NCBI GenBank assembly: GCA_020430865.1
Contig: JAGQIY010000219.1
Span: 1 to 5,631, forward strand
Length of the DNA stretch: 5,631 bases
Direction of reading: 5' to 3'
DNA from: Myxococcales bacterium
GTDB lineage: Bacteria > Myxococcota > Polyangia > Polyangiales > Polyangiaceae
Shown here one piece after another: positions 5,078 through 5,631 of the stretch. The position numbers and the translations under genes are program-made. Positions within the stretch are counted from its first letter, which is position 1, and the number at the start of each line of letters is the position of its first letter. Below the pieces are notes generated by a model. It did no database searches. It was not told where the DNA came from and saw only the letters and a program-made list of their open reading frames with translations.

Positions 5078-5631
5078 TCACTCGCCGGCTGGCATGGGTT
5101 CGGGGTCGGTGTCTTCGCTGGCTGGCGCAGCTGCTGGACCGGGCAAGGGCGACATCGTCAGGTCCGCGTCTGGGAAGCGTTCACGAATCTCCGCGGAAAT
5201 TCCAGACGCATCCATGCGCTCTCCGCGGGCGGTGTGGAACTCCCGCATCGCACGCAGGCAATCGAGGTCGGTCGAGTACGCAGACAGGCACCAGCCAAGG
5301 ATGTTCTTGGTCTCACCCATCGAATACTGCCGCGTGTAGGTGTGGACCCGTGCGCGCTGACACGACGTGTTGCCAGGATCCGCCTTCAGACAGGCCAGCG
5401 CTTCCTGCCGAGCCTCGCTGTATCTCTTCTGCTCGAGCAGCTGGCGCGCCCGGGAGAGCGCATCCTTCGCCGCTGGACTGTCCATCACCGCAGGGTCGTT
5501 CGAGCCGTCAGCGCCTCCGATGTCGGGCGGGCGGCTCCAGTCCTCCGCTGGGAGCGCTGGATTCGAGGGCGCGACGGCGTTCCAGCCCCTGGTCACTGCG
5601 GTCGCGGGTTGCTCCTCCACCCGGGCCGCAG
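5078..5631 (-). CDS. C-terminal part of a TPR-containing protein (5' partial)
   Basis: The frame runs open through the right edge. The codons before the first possible start (GTG at 5618-5620) read Ala-Ala-Arg, so the gene probably continues outside the window. The visible 180 or so residues begin with a Pro/Ala/Asp-rich linker (about 1-50, counting from the GTG) and then a clear TPR-like helix pair: ALSRARQLLEQKRYSEARQE and ALACLKADPGN (54-84). A further helical stretch follows around ILGWCLSAYSTDLDCLRAMREF (107-128), split here for description, then SAEIRERFPDADL (142-154) and a Pro/Ala/Glu-rich acidic tail. Four cysteines (77, 87, 111, 121) are spaced through the helices. A linker followed by a C-terminal TPR is typical of the non-catalytic tail of large multidomain proteins such as Ser/Thr kinases in myxobacteria, but no such domain is visible here. 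Its stop is 15 bp from that of the convergent YciI-like gene. Confidence 0.6.
   Translation of the reverse strand, partial: AARVEEQPATAVTRGWNAVAPSNPALPAEDWSRPPDIGGADGSNDPAVMDSPAAKDALSRARQLLEQKRYSEARQEALACLKADPGNTSCQRARVHTYTRQYSMGETKNILGWCLSAYSTDLDCLRAMREFHTARGERMDASGISAEIRERFPDADLTMSPLPGPAAAPASEDTDPEPMPAGE

Noticed and set aside
1..5631. tRNA, rRNA, CRISPR, insertion-sequence or phage signals
   Set aside because: I found no cloverleaf-type sequence, regular spacer repeats, transposase motifs or terminal inverted repeats on either strand; the window reads as ordinary chromosomal coding DNA.

Overview
This is a GC-rich chromosomal window with tightly packed genes. The GC bias at third codon positions, a cysteine-rich lipoprotein of a kind common in myxobacterial genomes, a TPR-type tail and a stand-alone RlmK-like methyltransferase suggest a Myxococcota (Polyangia-like) or related deltaproteobacterial lineage. 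That assignment is inference, because the window holds no rRNA or other marker gene.

Layout from left to right. Bases 1-215 (+) are the 3' end of an unidentified helical protein whose start lies outside the window. It converges, with 3 bp between stop codons, on a three-gene minus-strand operon spanning about 3426 down to 219. In transcription order the operon encodes a secreted YfiR/DUF4154-like protein, a 722-residue TonB-dependent outer-membrane receptor, and a small cysteine-rich lipoprotein. Both junctions are 4-bp ATGA overlaps, so translation is probably coupled. A 144-bp gap (3475-3618), holding a weak promoter candidate and a 9-bp inverted repeat, separates the operon from an upstream minus-strand RlmK-type 23S rRNA methyltransferase (3619-4629). 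A 58-bp divergent spacer leads to a plus-strand YciI/DGPF-domain protein (4688-5062). That gene converges on the 3' part of a TPR-containing protein (5078 to beyond the right edge), with a small hairpin near the junction.

How the genes relate. The operon is the most interesting part. A periplasmic YfiR-type protein, an outer-membrane transporter and an outer-membrane lipoprotein together suggest an envelope uptake or sensing unit. The best-known YfiR works with YfiB (an outer-membrane lipoprotein) and YfiN (an inner-membrane diguanylate cyclase). Here no kinase or cyclase partner is encoded in the window. The rRNA methyltransferase and the YciI-like protein look like unrelated housekeeping or small-metabolism genes. 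No tRNA, rRNA, CRISPR array, insertion sequence or phage gene was seen, and no intergenic stretch exceeds about 145 bp.
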